Made by a program: the position numbers and the translations under genes | Notes under the pieces: model-generated | What the model was told of the DNA's origin: nothing | What the model saw: only the letters and a program-made list of their open reading frames with translations | Databases searched by the model: none | Part shown: positions 50,787-60,707 of the stretch, piece by piece | How the letters are laid out: each line of letters opens with the position of its first letter | Numbering within the stretch: position 1 is the stretch's first letter | Assembly (NCBI GenBank): GCA_025355105.1 | Contig: JANYAE010000061.1 | Location: 1 to 64,000, forward strand | Direction of reading: 5' to 3' | Source of the DNA: Pseudomonadota bacterium | GTDB lineage: Bacteria; Pseudomonadota; Gammaproteobacteria; Steroidobacterales; Steroidobacteraceae | DNA length: 64,000 nucleotides

Positions 50787-53700
50787 TCAGATCGCGGCGC
50801 CGTACACTGGGAAGCGCGCCTCCGCCGTCGCCCACTTCGGCGCGGCCTCCGCCGCGGGCTGCGGACAGACGCAGCGCAGCGCCGTGCCGCGGCCGGCGCG
50901 TGCCTCGATCGTGAGGTGGCCGTGCAGCGCCACCGCGCGCATGCGGATCGACTCGAGCCCGAGGCCTTCACTGGGCATTTTCGTCTCGAAGCCGACGCCG
51001 TCGTCGGCGACCTCGATCTCGATCTCGCCGGGCCGAACCGCCAGGCGCACCGACACCTCGGTCGCGCCCGCGTGCTTGAGGCAATTGGTGACCGCCTCCT
51101 GGGCAATCTGGTAGACGTGCTCGCGCAGCTCAAGCGGCAAGCACAGCGGTGCGGTGACCGCGATCGCCACCGCGAGGCGCACGCTGCCGTCCGGAGGCAG
51201 GCGGCCGGGCATCCGTCGGATGGCGTCGACGAGATCGCCGTCGGTGCCCTGCAGCGGCGAGACGCCGAGCAGAATCTGCTCGCAGGTCCGCAGCGCCTCG
51301 TCGGCCGCGGTGGCGACGAAGTCGACGCCTGACGCCCGCTGGGTGCGACCGTGCTCGGTGGCTCGCCGCAGCGACGCGACGCCAAGGTGCAGCCCGGTCA
51401 GGATCTGGCCGAGTCCGTCGTGGAATTCGCGCGCCAGGTTGCGTCGTTCCAGATCAGTCGCCTCGATCACCCGGGTCCGCAGCCGGTTGCGCTCGCTGAC
51501 GTCGATCGCGAAGCACAGGACCCCCGGCTCGCCATCGAGGTCCACCGCGACCCGCGTGACCTCGAGGTCGACGTGCGCCTCGTGAGCCGTCGCGACGCCG
51601 ACCTCCAGTCGCTCGGCTGCGGCGGCCTCAGGGCGCAACGGCGTCAGCAGTCGCGGATCCCTGCAGAGCGCAGCGGCACTGGCGTGAATGAGTTCCGCCG
51701 CCGGGATGCCGAAGCGCGTCGCAGCGGCCGAGTTCGCCACGCGGATGCGGTGGTCAGCTGCTGCGAAGGCAAAGACGGCGTGCGGCACGGCCTCGAACAG
51801 CTCGCGGTACTGGCGGTCGAGCTCCTGTAGCTGCCGCTCCGCCCGGGTGCTGCCCGCGAGCAGCGCGGTCAGGACCTGGGCCGCGGCCGCTAGCAGCACG
51901 ATGAAGCCCCACAGCATGCTGAGCCCCTCATCGGGGCCTGTCGGCGCGAGCGCGCCCGTCGCCAGGCCGAAGCTCGCGGCGGCGGCAAGCGACAGCAGCA
52001 GGGTCGCCGTCGAGGCCGGCCCGGTGCCGAAGCGGAGTGCCGCCCACGTCACGACGCCGAGACCGAGGGCGAGAATCGGCAGGCGCCAGCCCGGCGTTCC
52101 GACCACGAGCAGCGCCGCGATGGCCGCCACGAGCGCCAGCAGTGCGAGCAGCAGCTCGACGCGCTGGCGGCGGATCACATCCCGCAGCGGCCGGGTCCAC
52201 GAGACGAGCGCAGGCACGACCAGCACGATGCCGGCGACGCCGTTCAGCCACCAGCGCGCGACGGCCAGCAGCTTGGCGGAGCTGAGGCCGAGCAGGATCG
52301 CGTGTGCCGGCGCGACGACGTCGCGCATCTCCGGACCCGCCGTCAGCGGCGAAACCGCGTTCGCGAGCTGCAGGCCGACGAGATCGGCCGGTATGACGAG
52401 GGCCCGGCCGAGCGCCGCGGCGCCGACCAGCAGCAGGAAGTCCTGGAGCCGGTCGAACGAGCGCCGAAAGCCAAAATGCCGCAGGATCCGAACGGTCGCC
52501 AGCACGGCCACGGCCTGGGCTGGCGCCGCGAGCAGCACGGTGCGCCAGCCCTCGTCGGCGGCCCCCCACCAGATGGCGACGTAGCCAACGACGATCGCCG
52601 GCCACAGCCGCGCGCCGCCGAGCAGCAGCCCGACGACGGCGACACCGCTCGGGAGCCACGGCAGCGCATGCACTGGCTGATATGACACGTTGAGGGTATC
52701 GACCTCGCGAACGAACGCGAGTCCGAGTCCGGCAGTCGCGGTATAGGCGAGCGTCAGGAGCGCGGCGTGACGCAGCCAGGCCACGGTCGGCGGCGTCGGC
52801 GGAGTGATCTCTACGGTGCGCGGCGCATCGCGCTGCGGCAGCTCGGCGTGCGCCGCCGCCTCGCTCGGCGCGGCCGCGCGCGGCGCCGTCGCGCGTTCCA
52901 GCTCGGACGGCCGGTCCGGCTCGCACTCGAAGCGGATGATGGTACCGCCGGACGGTCGTGCGCTGACCCGCAGGTGACCGCTCGCGGCCGCCGCGCGCGC
53001 CGCCATCGAGCGGTGTGCGAGCTCGTCGGCCGACGACGGGTCGACGGCCGCCGTGCCGTCGTCCTCGACCAGCACCCGCAGAGTGTCGGCCGCAGCCTCG
53101 AGCGCGATCGACACCCGGGTGACGCCGGGACGCGAGGCGGCGGTGCGTACCGCGTCCTCGACCAGCCGGTAGACGTGGTCGCGCCGCTCGATCGACAGTT
53201 CCACCGGTGCCACCGAATGGACCGATACGGTGAGCTGCGCGGCAAGACCGGGCAAGGACCTCGACATCTGGCGCAGCGACTCTGCGAGATCGCCATCGGC
53301 GGACAGCAGTGGCGAGACGCCGCGCGTGACGCCCTTGCAGACCAGGATGGCCGCCGCGACGTCATCACTGAGTTCGGCGAGGATCCGCTCCGCCGAACCG
53401 GAATCGCGCCCGTCGGCCTGCGACAGTTGGTGCGCGGCGTAGGCGGCCCGGGACAGCCTCGGGATGAGCTGCGTCGCAATCGTGCCGCCGAGGCGAAAGC
53501 GCTCGAGGTCCGCGGCGCCGAGTGCCGCCAGCCGCATCGCGTTGCGCTCCGACATCGGCTCGACGAAGCAGATGCGCGCCGCACGGCCACTGAAATCCAC
53601 CGGTACCCGCGTGACCTCGACCTCGATCTCGGCCCCGTGGCTGGTGCGATGGCGTTCGGCCGTCACCGTCGAGCGGCCACCCGCCGTGCGCGCGCTCTGG

Positions 53701-54941
53701 CTCAGCGCCGGGTGGACGAGCAGCGCCTCGCCCCGCAGCCGCAGGAATGCGAGTTCGTCATAGCCATACTCGCGCAGCGCCGCCGGGTTGACCAGCAGCA
53801 CCCGGCCGGTCGCGAGGTCCTCGGCCCACATCGGATAGGGATTGCTGACGAACAGTCGGCGGTATCGTTCCGCGGACGCGGCGATCGCGCGCCGGGTCCG
53901 CTCGCGCTGCGACAGCAGCGAGGTCAGGAACAGGGCTGTGCCGGACAGCACACCGATGAAGCCCCACGCGACTTCCGTGCCTTCGCGACCCTCGATGCCG
54001 GCGAAGGTGCCGAGTTGCAGGCCGAAGCCCAGCGCCGCCGTCATCGAGAACAGCAGCGTACCGAGCGAGGCCAAGGTCACGCCGAAGCGTACCGCCGCCC
54101 AGATCACGAGCACCAGTGCGCCCGCGATCAGCGGCAGGCGGGGGTCGGCGCCACGGACGAGCAGCGCGCCGGCGACCCAGGCAAGCGAGGTGAGGCCCCA
54201 GAGGACGAGTTCGTGAAGCGTGCCGGATTCGGGTCGCTGACCGGCCGGCCTCAGGAACGCGAGCAGCGGCACCGTCAGGATCACTCCGGCGGTCGTGTTC
54301 GCCCACCAGCGCAGGGCATAGCGCAACAGCGCCGGGCTCACCATCAGCACGTCGCCACTGCGGTGGACGCCGGCCTCGTCGAGGATCAGAGGCGAGTGGC
54401 CCGCGTTGAGCCAGACGTCGGCGATCAGGCCGATCACGTCGGTGCCCGAGGTGACGACCCGGCCAATCGCCGCCGCGGCGATCAGCAGCAGCGCGTCGCG
54501 GTAGCGCTCGAGCGACACCCGGTAGCCCCAGCTGTTGAGGAGCCACGCGATCAGGACGATGCTCAGCGATTCGCTGCCTGCGCCGAGCAGGACCATGCCC
54601 CAGGCGTCACCCTGCACGAGGCCCCAGGTGACGCACGAGCCGGCGAACACACCTGGCCAGGCGCGGACCCCAAACAGCAGCAGTCCGGCGACGCCGATCC
54701 CGGCTGGCAGCCACGGAATGCCGATGTCCGCGGCGATCCCTGCCAGCGCCGGCGTGAGGATGCGCTGCAGCAGCCAGACGCCGGCGCCGCCGGCAGCGGA
54801 GTAGGCCAGGCCGACCATCACGCAGGCGAGCGGTGTCGAATAGTGCGGGAGCAGCGGCGTCACGCCGCGCGTCGGCCCACGCCGGGCATGGACCGCGATC
54901 AGGTCCTGCGGATCACCGGGAGGCGAATCGTCTGTCCGCAT
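50787..54941 (-). CDS. Tandem-duplicated MASE1 / PAS / HisKA_3-HATPase sensor histidine kinase (1384 aa)
   Basis: Two MASE1-like membrane regions (IPWLPAGIGVAGLLLFGVRAWPGVFAGS and LPWLPSGVAVVGLLLGGARLWPAIVVGY). C-terminal kinase intact (LAREFHDGLGQILTGL, EAVTNCLKHAGA, DDGVGF, GLGLESIRMRA); N-terminal copy degenerate. Confidence 0.88.
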   Translation of the reverse strand: MRTDDSPPGDPQDLIAVHARRGPTRGVTPLLPHYSTPLACVMVGLAYSAAGGAGVWLLQRILTPALAGIAADIGIPWLPAGIGVAGLLLFGVRAWPGVFAGSCVTWGLVQGDAWGMVLLGAGSESLSIVLIAWLLNSWGYRVSLERYRDALLLIAAAAIGRVVTSGTDVIGLIADVWLNAGHSPLILDEAGVHRSGDVLMVSPALLRYALRWWANTTAGVILTVPLLAFLRPAGQRPESGTLHELVLWGLTSLAWVAGALLVRGADPRLPLIAGALVLVIWAAVRFGVTLASLGTLLFSMTAALGFGLQLGTFAGIEGREGTEVAWGFIGVLSGTALFLTSLLSQRERTRRAIAASAERYRRLFVSNPYPMWAEDLATGRVLLVNPAALREYGYDELAFLRLRGEALLVHPALSQSARTAGGRSTVTAERHRTSHGAEIEVEVTRVPVDFSGRAARICFVEPMSERNAMRLAALGAADLERFRLGGTIATQLIPRLSRAAYAAHQLSQADGRDSGSAERILAELSDDVAAAILVCKGVTRGVSPLLSADGDLAESLRQMSRSLPGLAAQLTVSVHSVAPVELSIERRDHVYRLVEDAVRTAASRPGVTRVSIALEAAADTLRVLVEDDGTAAVDPSSADELAHRSMAARAAAASGHLRVSARPSGGTIIRFECEPDRPSELERATAPRAAAPSEAAAHAELPQRDAPRTVEITPPTPPTVAWLRHAALLTLAYTATAGLGLAFVREVDTLNVSYQPVHALPWLPSGVAVVGLLLGGARLWPAIVVGYVAIWWGAADEGWRTVLLAAPAQAVAVLATVRILRHFGFRRSFDRLQDFLLLVGAAALGRALVIPADLVGLQLANAVSPLTAGPEMRDVVAPAHAILLGLSSAKLLAVARWWLNGVAGIVLVVPALVSWTRPLRDVIRRQRVELLLALLALVAAIAALLVVGTPGWRLPILALGLGVVTWAALRFGTGPASTATLLLSLAAAASFGLATGALAPTGPDEGLSMLWGFIVLLAAAAQVLTALLAGSTRAERQLQELDRQYRELFEAVPHAVFAFAAADHRIRVANSAAATRFGIPAAELIHASAAALCRDPRLLTPLRPEAAAAERLEVGVATAHEAHVDLEVTRVAVDLDGEPGVLCFAIDVSERNRLRTRVIEATDLERRNLAREFHDGLGQILTGLHLGVASLRRATEHGRTQRASGVDFVATAADEALRTCEQILLGVSPLQGTDGDLVDAIRRMPGRLPPDGSVRLAVAIAVTAPLCLPLELREHVYQIAQEAVTNCLKHAGATEVSVRLAVRPGEIEIEVADDGVGFETKMPSEGLGLESIRMRAVALHGHLTIEARAGRGTALRCVCPQPAAEAAPKWATAEARFPVYGAAI

Positions 54942-55166
54942 GGCGCGTCTGATTATCAGCTCTCAGCACATTCCTTTGGCGAGGTAACGGCGATCCTTTG
55001 AGGGCAGCGGGACACGGCGTCGGCAGGCAAGGCCCGGAGCTGCTCCAGCACGCCGCAGCGGCTTCCCTGCGACGCAGTCATCGGTGCGGTATAGCACGGA
55101 TCATTCCGGCCCGCTCGCACCGGCTTGCCTGGCTACCCGCGCGGGCGGCACCCCCCTGCACCCGGA

Positions 55167-55880
55167 CTACTGTGCGGCGCCGAACACGCGTTTCAGCAGC
55201 GAACTCGCTTGCCCGAGCGGATCCTTGCGGATCGCCCGTTCCTCGTCGGCGATCTCCGCAAAGAGCCCGTCCAGCGCCCGCGCCGTCACGTAGTCATCGA
55301 GGTGCGCGTCCTCGCCGCGGACCAGCCCGAACTCGGCCGCCTTGCCGGCGTACTGGTCATAGAGCGACGCGAGCTTGAGCTTGGCCGTCTCGCGCGCCAC
55401 GACCGGCTTGAACTTCGCGGTGAGCGTATCGCGCGTGGTGCGTCGGAAATACTGGGTCGCCGAATCGTCACCGCCGGCGAGGATGCCCTTGGCGTCCTCG
55501 ACGGTCATCTTCTGCACCGCCTGCTTGAGCACCGGCTTTGCGGTGCCCACCGCCGACTCTGCGGCACGGTTCATCGCGACCTTGAGCGCATCCGCGTCGC
55601 CGCCCATGCCGACGAGGCGCAGACCGCGATCCACCTTCTCCAGCGCCGGCGGCAGCGGAATCGTCACTTTCGGGTTCGCGAGGAAGCCATCCGGCACGCC
55701 GAGGTGCGCCACGGCCTTGTCAACGCCCTGGCCGAGCGCGGCGCGAAGGCCGCTCGACGCGTCCTTCGAGGTGAGATCGTCGAGCGCGCCGGCACGCGCG
55801 GGACAGGCGGCGGTGGCGCCGATGAGTGCAAGCAGCAGCGAGGCCGCGGCGGCCCTCGCGGCGAACGAAGCAGTGTGCAT
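55167..55880 (-). CDS. DUF4197 domain-containing exported protein
   Basis: Signal peptide; GLRAALGQGVDKAVAHLGVPDGFLANPKVTIPLPPALEKV ... ALDGLFAEIADEERAIRKDPLGQASSLLKRVFG. Confidence 0.88.
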   Translation of the reverse strand: MHTASFAARAAAASLLLALIGATAACPARAGALDDLTSKDASSGLRAALGQGVDKAVAHLGVPDGFLANPKVTIPLPPALEKVDRGLRLVGMGGDADALKVAMNRAAESAVGTAKPVLKQAVQKMTVEDAKGILAGGDDSATQYFRRTTRDTLTAKFKPVVARETAKLKLASLYDQYAGKAAEFGLVRGEDAHLDDYVTARALDGLFAEIADEERAIRKDPLGQASSLLKRVFGAAQ

Positions 55881-56427
55881 GGAAGTCTCCTGTCGCGGTC
55901 CGAACGCGGCCGGCCGAGCGCTCCAACTCGGCATCGGTGCCCGGCGCCGTTGCGGCTCGTCCGCCACGACCAGTCTACCGCAGCCGCCGTCGCACGCGCC
56001 GCGACGGCGGCCCGAGGCCGATCTGCCGAACGCCTTGCTGCGGGTCCCGGCTCGGGTCGTGCTCGTCGATCGCGCCGTCCTGCGGCTGGCCGATGGCGCA
56101 CGTGACGCGCTCGAAGGCCTCGCCCGTCGTCGCGCTGCGCGTGCCCGCTGAGGCCTGCCTCCCCACCGACAGCGGCGACGCCGGCCGGAAGGCCGCGCTG
56201 GCCGATCAGCGTTCGATCCGGCGATCGGACCCGGTAGCGGGCGGCCAGCGATGCGGCGCGGTCCTCGCTCAACTGCCGGACGATGGCGCGATGCAGTCGC
56301 GCGCGGCTGCAGTGCAACGCGCGCGAGCCGTTGCCGATCAAGGTGCGCTGCCTGGTCAAGCTCCTCGCCAGCTCGCCTCGCGATCCAGTCCGGCTGCGTT
56401 GACACGGCCCGGGGATTCGTCCCCGGG

Positions 56428-57519
56428 CTACAGGAAGAGGTGTAACTCGAGGAACAGCATCCGCCGGTTGTCGACCTCGTTCTGCGGAATCCCTCGGTAG
56501 CGCCGAAAGCCAGCCCGCAGCTGCACGAACGGGATCGGCGTGTACTCGTAGAGTGCGCTCCAACGGGTCTTCTGATCGTTTGCGAGGCTGCGGTCAGGGT
56601 CCAGATACTCGCCGGTCAGCTTGAGGTTGTGTCCCTTGCGGATCGCCCAGTCGACCTCGCCGAGCGCGCCCAGGAATCGCCGCGTTCCTTCCGGGAAGCC
56701 GTCATCGCGCACAAGGTCGAGCTCACCGAGCCAGGCGACGGCACCCGTGCGCAGCGCGGCGAACAGCCCATCCACCTGCCGGTCGCCGAGCGCGGAACTG
56801 GTGAGCGACGCGGCGGCACCGACCCGCCATTCGCTGCGGATCCACACGACCTGGCCCGTCAGCTCGTGGCCGTGTCCGCTCTGCAAGTTCGCAGCGCCGC
56901 GGCTGTAGTCAAGCTGCGCGGACCACTCCGGCCGCTCGAGGCCCAGCTCGAAGCCGCGGTCCGGCGTCGTCATGCCGATGCCGCTGGTCTCGCGGACCAA
57001 GGCCGTGTTGTCCTGCAAGCGCCAGCCGAACGGCAGGTAGAACTGACCTCCCTTGAGGTACAGCCCGGACTTCGGCTCGTTCAGCTTGCCGTAATACTCG
57101 ATCGGCCGCGCATCGCCCGGCGCCAGGCCCTCGTCAAGGTAGTAGTCGAGCCAGTCCTTGACCAGCGACAGGTTCGCGTAGGCACGGATCTGGTCGATGC
57201 GCCGCGTGCGCACCGTAGCGCTGTCCGGTACCTCGATCTGCGTGTCGCTGGCGCGCAGGTCTGCGCCGAGCCGCATCCGGTCGAGGATCGCTCCGCTCCA
57301 CACCGGAAAGTCCGGCGGCAGCGTGTTCGCAGGCAACGCGTTCTCCGTGAACACCGTGCCAAAGGCGTTGCGAAGGCCGCCGCCGGTCGGATTGACGTGA
57401 CAGGTGACGCACTTGTAGCCCTGCTGGACCGCGAGGTAAGGCTCGGCTTGCGCGCTCGTCGCGCCGCCGAGCGCGACAACGGCAAGCCAGGCGGCGACGA
57501 GCTGGTGGCGCGCGCTCAC
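56428..57519 (-). CDS. Outer-membrane barrel protein with N-terminal c-type heme motif (cytochrome-porin fusion)
   Basis: Signal peptide then YKCVTCHVNPTGGGLRNAFG (CxxCH), followed by ~320 aa of beta-barrel-like strands; GTG start overlapping upstream TGA. Confidence 0.75.
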   Translation of the reverse strand: MSARHQLVAAWLAVVALGGATSAQAEPYLAVQQGYKCVTCHVNPTGGGLRNAFGTVFTENALPANTLPPDFPVWSGAILDRMRLGADLRASDTQIEVPDSATVRTRRIDQIRAYANLSLVKDWLDYYLDEGLAPGDARPIEYYGKLNEPKSGLYLKGGQFYLPFGWRLQDNTALVRETSGIGMTTPDRGFELGLERPEWSAQLDYSRGAANLQSGHGHELTGQVVWIRSEWRVGAAASLTSSALGDRQVDGLFAALRTGAVAWLGELDLVRDDGFPEGTRRFLGALGEVDWAIRKGHNLKLTGEYLDPDRSLANDQKTRWSALYEYTPIPFVQLRAGFRRYRGIPQNEVDNRRMLFLELHLFL

Positions 57520-58346
57520 TTGCTGGCCTCGAGGACGAAGTCCGCGACCACGGCGTCGCGCTCGGCGGCGGACAGCGGCCGGCCGCCGAGGTCGGCCAGG
57601 CCCGCGCCGGGCCTGCCCGCCACGACGAGCCGGTAGCGCCCGTCGGCGAGCGGCTCGCGTGGCGTGACGAGCAGCGCCGCCGGATTGCCGGACGGCATCG
57701 CGACGGCGACCGCCAAGGTCTCCACGGCGGGATTTCCGGGCGTCGCCACGCGCTCGAGGCGCACCGACCCGGCATCGATGCGTGTCGCGTCGAGCTCGTC
57801 GCTGAAGCCGAGCACCATGCGCGCAGGTGCCTCGAGGACCAGGTCGCCGGTCGCGGGCACGGCGGATGTGATGCGAAAGACGTGCGCCTGGGTCGCAGCG
57901 ACGGCGGCGAGCGCGCCGTCGCTTACCCACTGGCGGATGACGGCGATGGTGGCCGCCGGCAGCGGCGGCCCGCCGAAGGGCATCTGCGCGCCGACGGCGG
58001 CGTGGCCCTCGATCTTCTGCACGAGGTAGCTGTTGTCGGGATCGCCCGGCTTGATGCGCAGCAGCGACGAGACCTCAGCGCTCGGCACGCCGACGATCAT
58101 CGAGTAGCTGTTGGTGGCGTCGAGCCGCAGGCCCTGCGGCGCTGCGCCGCCGGCGTGGCAGACGCTGCAGATCGGCGTGAAGACGTTGTCCTGGATGGAC
58201 TGGAACGTTGCGGTGAGTGGCCCGCCGCCGCCGGCGGAACCCAGTGGGCGGCCGTTCATGTCGAGACCCTCGCCGCTGCCTGCGCAGGCGCCGAGTGCCG
58301 CCACGCCCAGCGCGAGCGGACACAGCCAGAGGAATCGAAGCCGCAT
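57516..58346 (-). CDS. Cytochrome c-like lipoprotein with Ig-like C-terminal domain
   Basis: Lipobox LGACAG; FTPICSVCHAGGAAPQGLRLD (CxxCH); LRIKPGDPDNSYLVQKIEG. Confidence 0.8.
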   Translation of the reverse strand: MRLRFLWLCPLALGVAALGACAGSGEGLDMNGRPLGSAGGGGPLTATFQSIQDNVFTPICSVCHAGGAAPQGLRLDATNSYSMIVGVPSAEVSSLLRIKPGDPDNSYLVQKIEGHAAVGAQMPFGGPPLPAATIAVIRQWVSDGALAAVAATQAHVFRITSAVPATGDLVLEAPARMVLGFSDELDATRIDAGSVRLERVATPGNPAVETLAVAVAMPSGNPAALLVTPREPLADGRYRLVVAGRPGAGLADLGGRPLSAAERDAVVADFVLEASK

Positions 58347-58544
58347 CGTGCCCGCCCGCGTGGTGTTACTGCCGTGTAAGTGCCGGCGACGGCGCCTGCG
58401 GTTCACCGCCGGAGGATAAATCGCGCCGACGGCGACAATCGCGGTTCGACGCTGAACCTGCTGCGGCTGGCGCGGTACACATCTAGCGACACCGGCGTCG
58501 CGCTCTCGGCGTCCGGCATCTTCCAAAGGCAAGGGGACCTCAAC

Positions 58545-60605
58545 ATGACGCGCATTGCACCGGCGTTGATCAGGATTTTCGGCAGCAGATGGACGCTCAC
58601 CGCCATCGCCGCCGCGGCAGCGCTCGTTGCCGCGTGCGGTGGCGGCGGTTACGGCGGCGGCTCCGGCATGCCGCCGCCGCCGGCGATCACGCTCACGGTG
58701 CAGCCGACCACGATCGTGCTCGGCCAGACCGCGACGCTGACTTGGACTTCGAGCAATGGCTCGACCTGCGACGCGACCGGCGCCTGGAGCGGCACTGAGC
58801 CGGCGAGCGGCAGTGCGCCGCAGACGCCGACCGCGGCGGGCCCGACGACCTACACACTGAGCTGCACCGGCAGCGGGGCCTATGGCGGCAACGTGTCGAA
58901 GAGCGTGACGCTGGCCGTCAGCGCGCCAACCGCCTTCACGGCGACGGCGCTGGTCGGCGACACCGCCGCCGCGGCGCTGACCACGGATGCCAACCTCGTC
59001 AATCCGTGGGGCATCGCCTTCAGCCCGACGAGCTTCGTCTGGGTCGCGAACAACCACAGCGAGACGTCGACGCTCTATGACGGCGACGGCGTGGCTCAGC
59101 CGCTGGCGACCGCGCTGGTCGTCAATCTGCCGGCGAGCGGCGCGGCGGTCAGCTTCGATCCGACCGGCATCGTCTACAACGGCACCGTCACCGACTTCGT
59201 CGTCACCGCCGGGGCCGTATCCGGCTCTGCGGCCTTCATCTTCACCGGCGAGGGTGGAATGATCGGCGGCTGGTCGAGGACGGTCGACGCAACGCACGCC
59301 GTCGTGACCTACACCGATGCCGGCGGCGCGGTGTACAAGGGCCTGGCGCTCGCCAACAACGGCTCGGGCAACTTCCTCTATGCGACCGACTTCCACAACG
59401 CCAAGATCGACGTCTTCAACTCGAGCTTCGTCAGGCAGACGCCGTCCGCGTCGTCATTCGCGTTCACCGACCCGACCTTGCCTGCCGGCTACGCGCCGTT
59501 CGGCATCATCGCGCTCAACAACGGTGCGAGCGGCGCGACCCAACTGTACGTCAGCTACGCTCAGCAGTCACCGCCGGGCAACCATGACAACGCCAACGGG
59601 GCCGGCCTCGGGCTGGTGAACGTGTTTGACACAAACGGCGTGCTGATCAAGCACCTGGTCGCCGCCGGCCGCGCACTCAACGCTCCGTGGGGCATGGCGC
59701 TCGCGCCGCCGGATTTCGGCACACTGAGCGGCGCGCTGCTGGTCGGCAACTTCGGCGACGGCAAGATCAACGCCTTCGACGCCGCGACTGGCGCCCCCAT
59801 CGGCAGGGTCGCGGACTCGACCGGGGCGGCGTTCGCGGCTCCCGGCTTGTGGGCGATCGCCTTCGGCAACGATGCGCACAACCAGCCGCACAACACGCTG
59901 TTCTACACGGCCGGGCTCAACAACGAGGCCAACGGCGTTTACGGCCGCATCGACGCCGGCGCGGCGCCGACGCTGAACGCGAAGCCGGTCGTGGCACTGA
60001 CCGCTCCGACCACCACCGGGCTCACGACCGGGACGACGGCCGTGACGGCGACCGCCACCGACGCGCTCGGCATCTCGAAGGTCGAGTTCTTCGCTACCAG
60101 CTCGACGACGCATGTCACGGCCTCGCTCGGCGTCGTGACGACCGCGCCCTACAGCATCACGTGGGACACGACCACGGCTAGCGACGATGCCTACCAGGTG
60201 ACCGCGACGGCCACCAACGCCGACGCCAACGCGGCGACCTCGTCGGGCGTCACGGTGACCGTGCAGAATACTCCCAGCACGCTGTCGTTCCTGCAGGCCA
60301 AGGTGTTCACGCCGATCTGCTCGGGCTGCCACAACGGCAGCGTGGCGACGAGCGGCGCGCTGCCGGCCTCGCAGAACCTGACCGCGGGCAATACCTACGC
60401 CAACATCGTCGGCGTCACGAGCCACGAGCTACCGTCGCTGATGCGCGTCAAGCCGGGTGATCCGGCCAACAGCTACCTCGTCCAGAAGGTCGAGGGCGCG
60501 GCGGGTATCAGCGGCGTGCGGATGCCGGCAGGCGGAACGCCGCTCGATCAGGTGACGATCGACCAGATCAAGTCGTGGGTCGCGGCCGGCGCGGCCAACA
60601 ACTGA
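58545..60605 (+). CDS. TIGR03118-like protein fused to Ig-like and C-terminal cytochrome c-like (CxxCH) domains
   Basis: Lipobox LVAACGGGG; TANLVNPWGIAFSPTSFVWVANNHS; C-terminal FTPICSGCHNG ... MRVKPGDPANSYLVQKVEG. Confidence 0.82.
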   Translation: MTRIAPALIRIFGSRWTLTAIAAAAALVAACGGGGYGGGSGMPPPPAITLTVQPTTIVLGQTATLTWTSSNGSTCDATGAWSGTEPASGSAPQTPTAAGPTTYTLSCTGSGAYGGNVSKSVTLAVSAPTAFTATALVGDTAAAALTTDANLVNPWGIAFSPTSFVWVANNHSETSTLYDGDGVAQPLATALVVNLPASGAAVSFDPTGIVYNGTVTDFVVTAGAVSGSAAFIFTGEGGMIGGWSRTVDATHAVVTYTDAGGAVYKGLALANNGSGNFLYATDFHNAKIDVFNSSFVRQTPSASSFAFTDPTLPAGYAPFGIIALNNGASGATQLYVSYAQQSPPGNHDNANGAGLGLVNVFDTNGVLIKHLVAAGRALNAPWGMALAPPDFGTLSGALLVGNFGDGKINAFDAATGAPIGRVADSTGAAFAAPGLWAIAFGNDAHNQPHNTLFYTAGLNNEANGVYGRIDAGAAPTLNAKPVVALTAPTTTGLTTGTTAVTATATDALGISKVEFFATSSTTHVTASLGVVTTAPYSITWDTTTASDDAYQVTATATNADANAATSSGVTVTVQNTPSTLSFLQAKVFTPICSGCHNGSVATSGALPASQNLTAGNTYANIVGVTSHELPSLMRVKPGDPANSYLVQKVEGAAGISGVRMPAGGTPLDQVTIDQIKSWVAAGAANN

Positions 60606-60707
60606 TCGGCCAGCGATGGCCCGGGCCGGTGCCGATGCACCGCCCGGGCCCGGGTGTCGCGGCCGGACACAGTAGCCCGGCCGAGACGCAGCGCGTAGCC
60701 TCAGGTC

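Noticed and set aside
52767-55001. 744-aa + strand ORF opposite the MASE1 kinase
   Set aside because: Antisense shadow frame; composition implausible (Arg/Gln/Ala-rich)
60611-60656. GC-rich imperfect hairpin after the TIGR03118-like gene
   Set aside because: One bulge and no U tract; not strong enough to call a terminator
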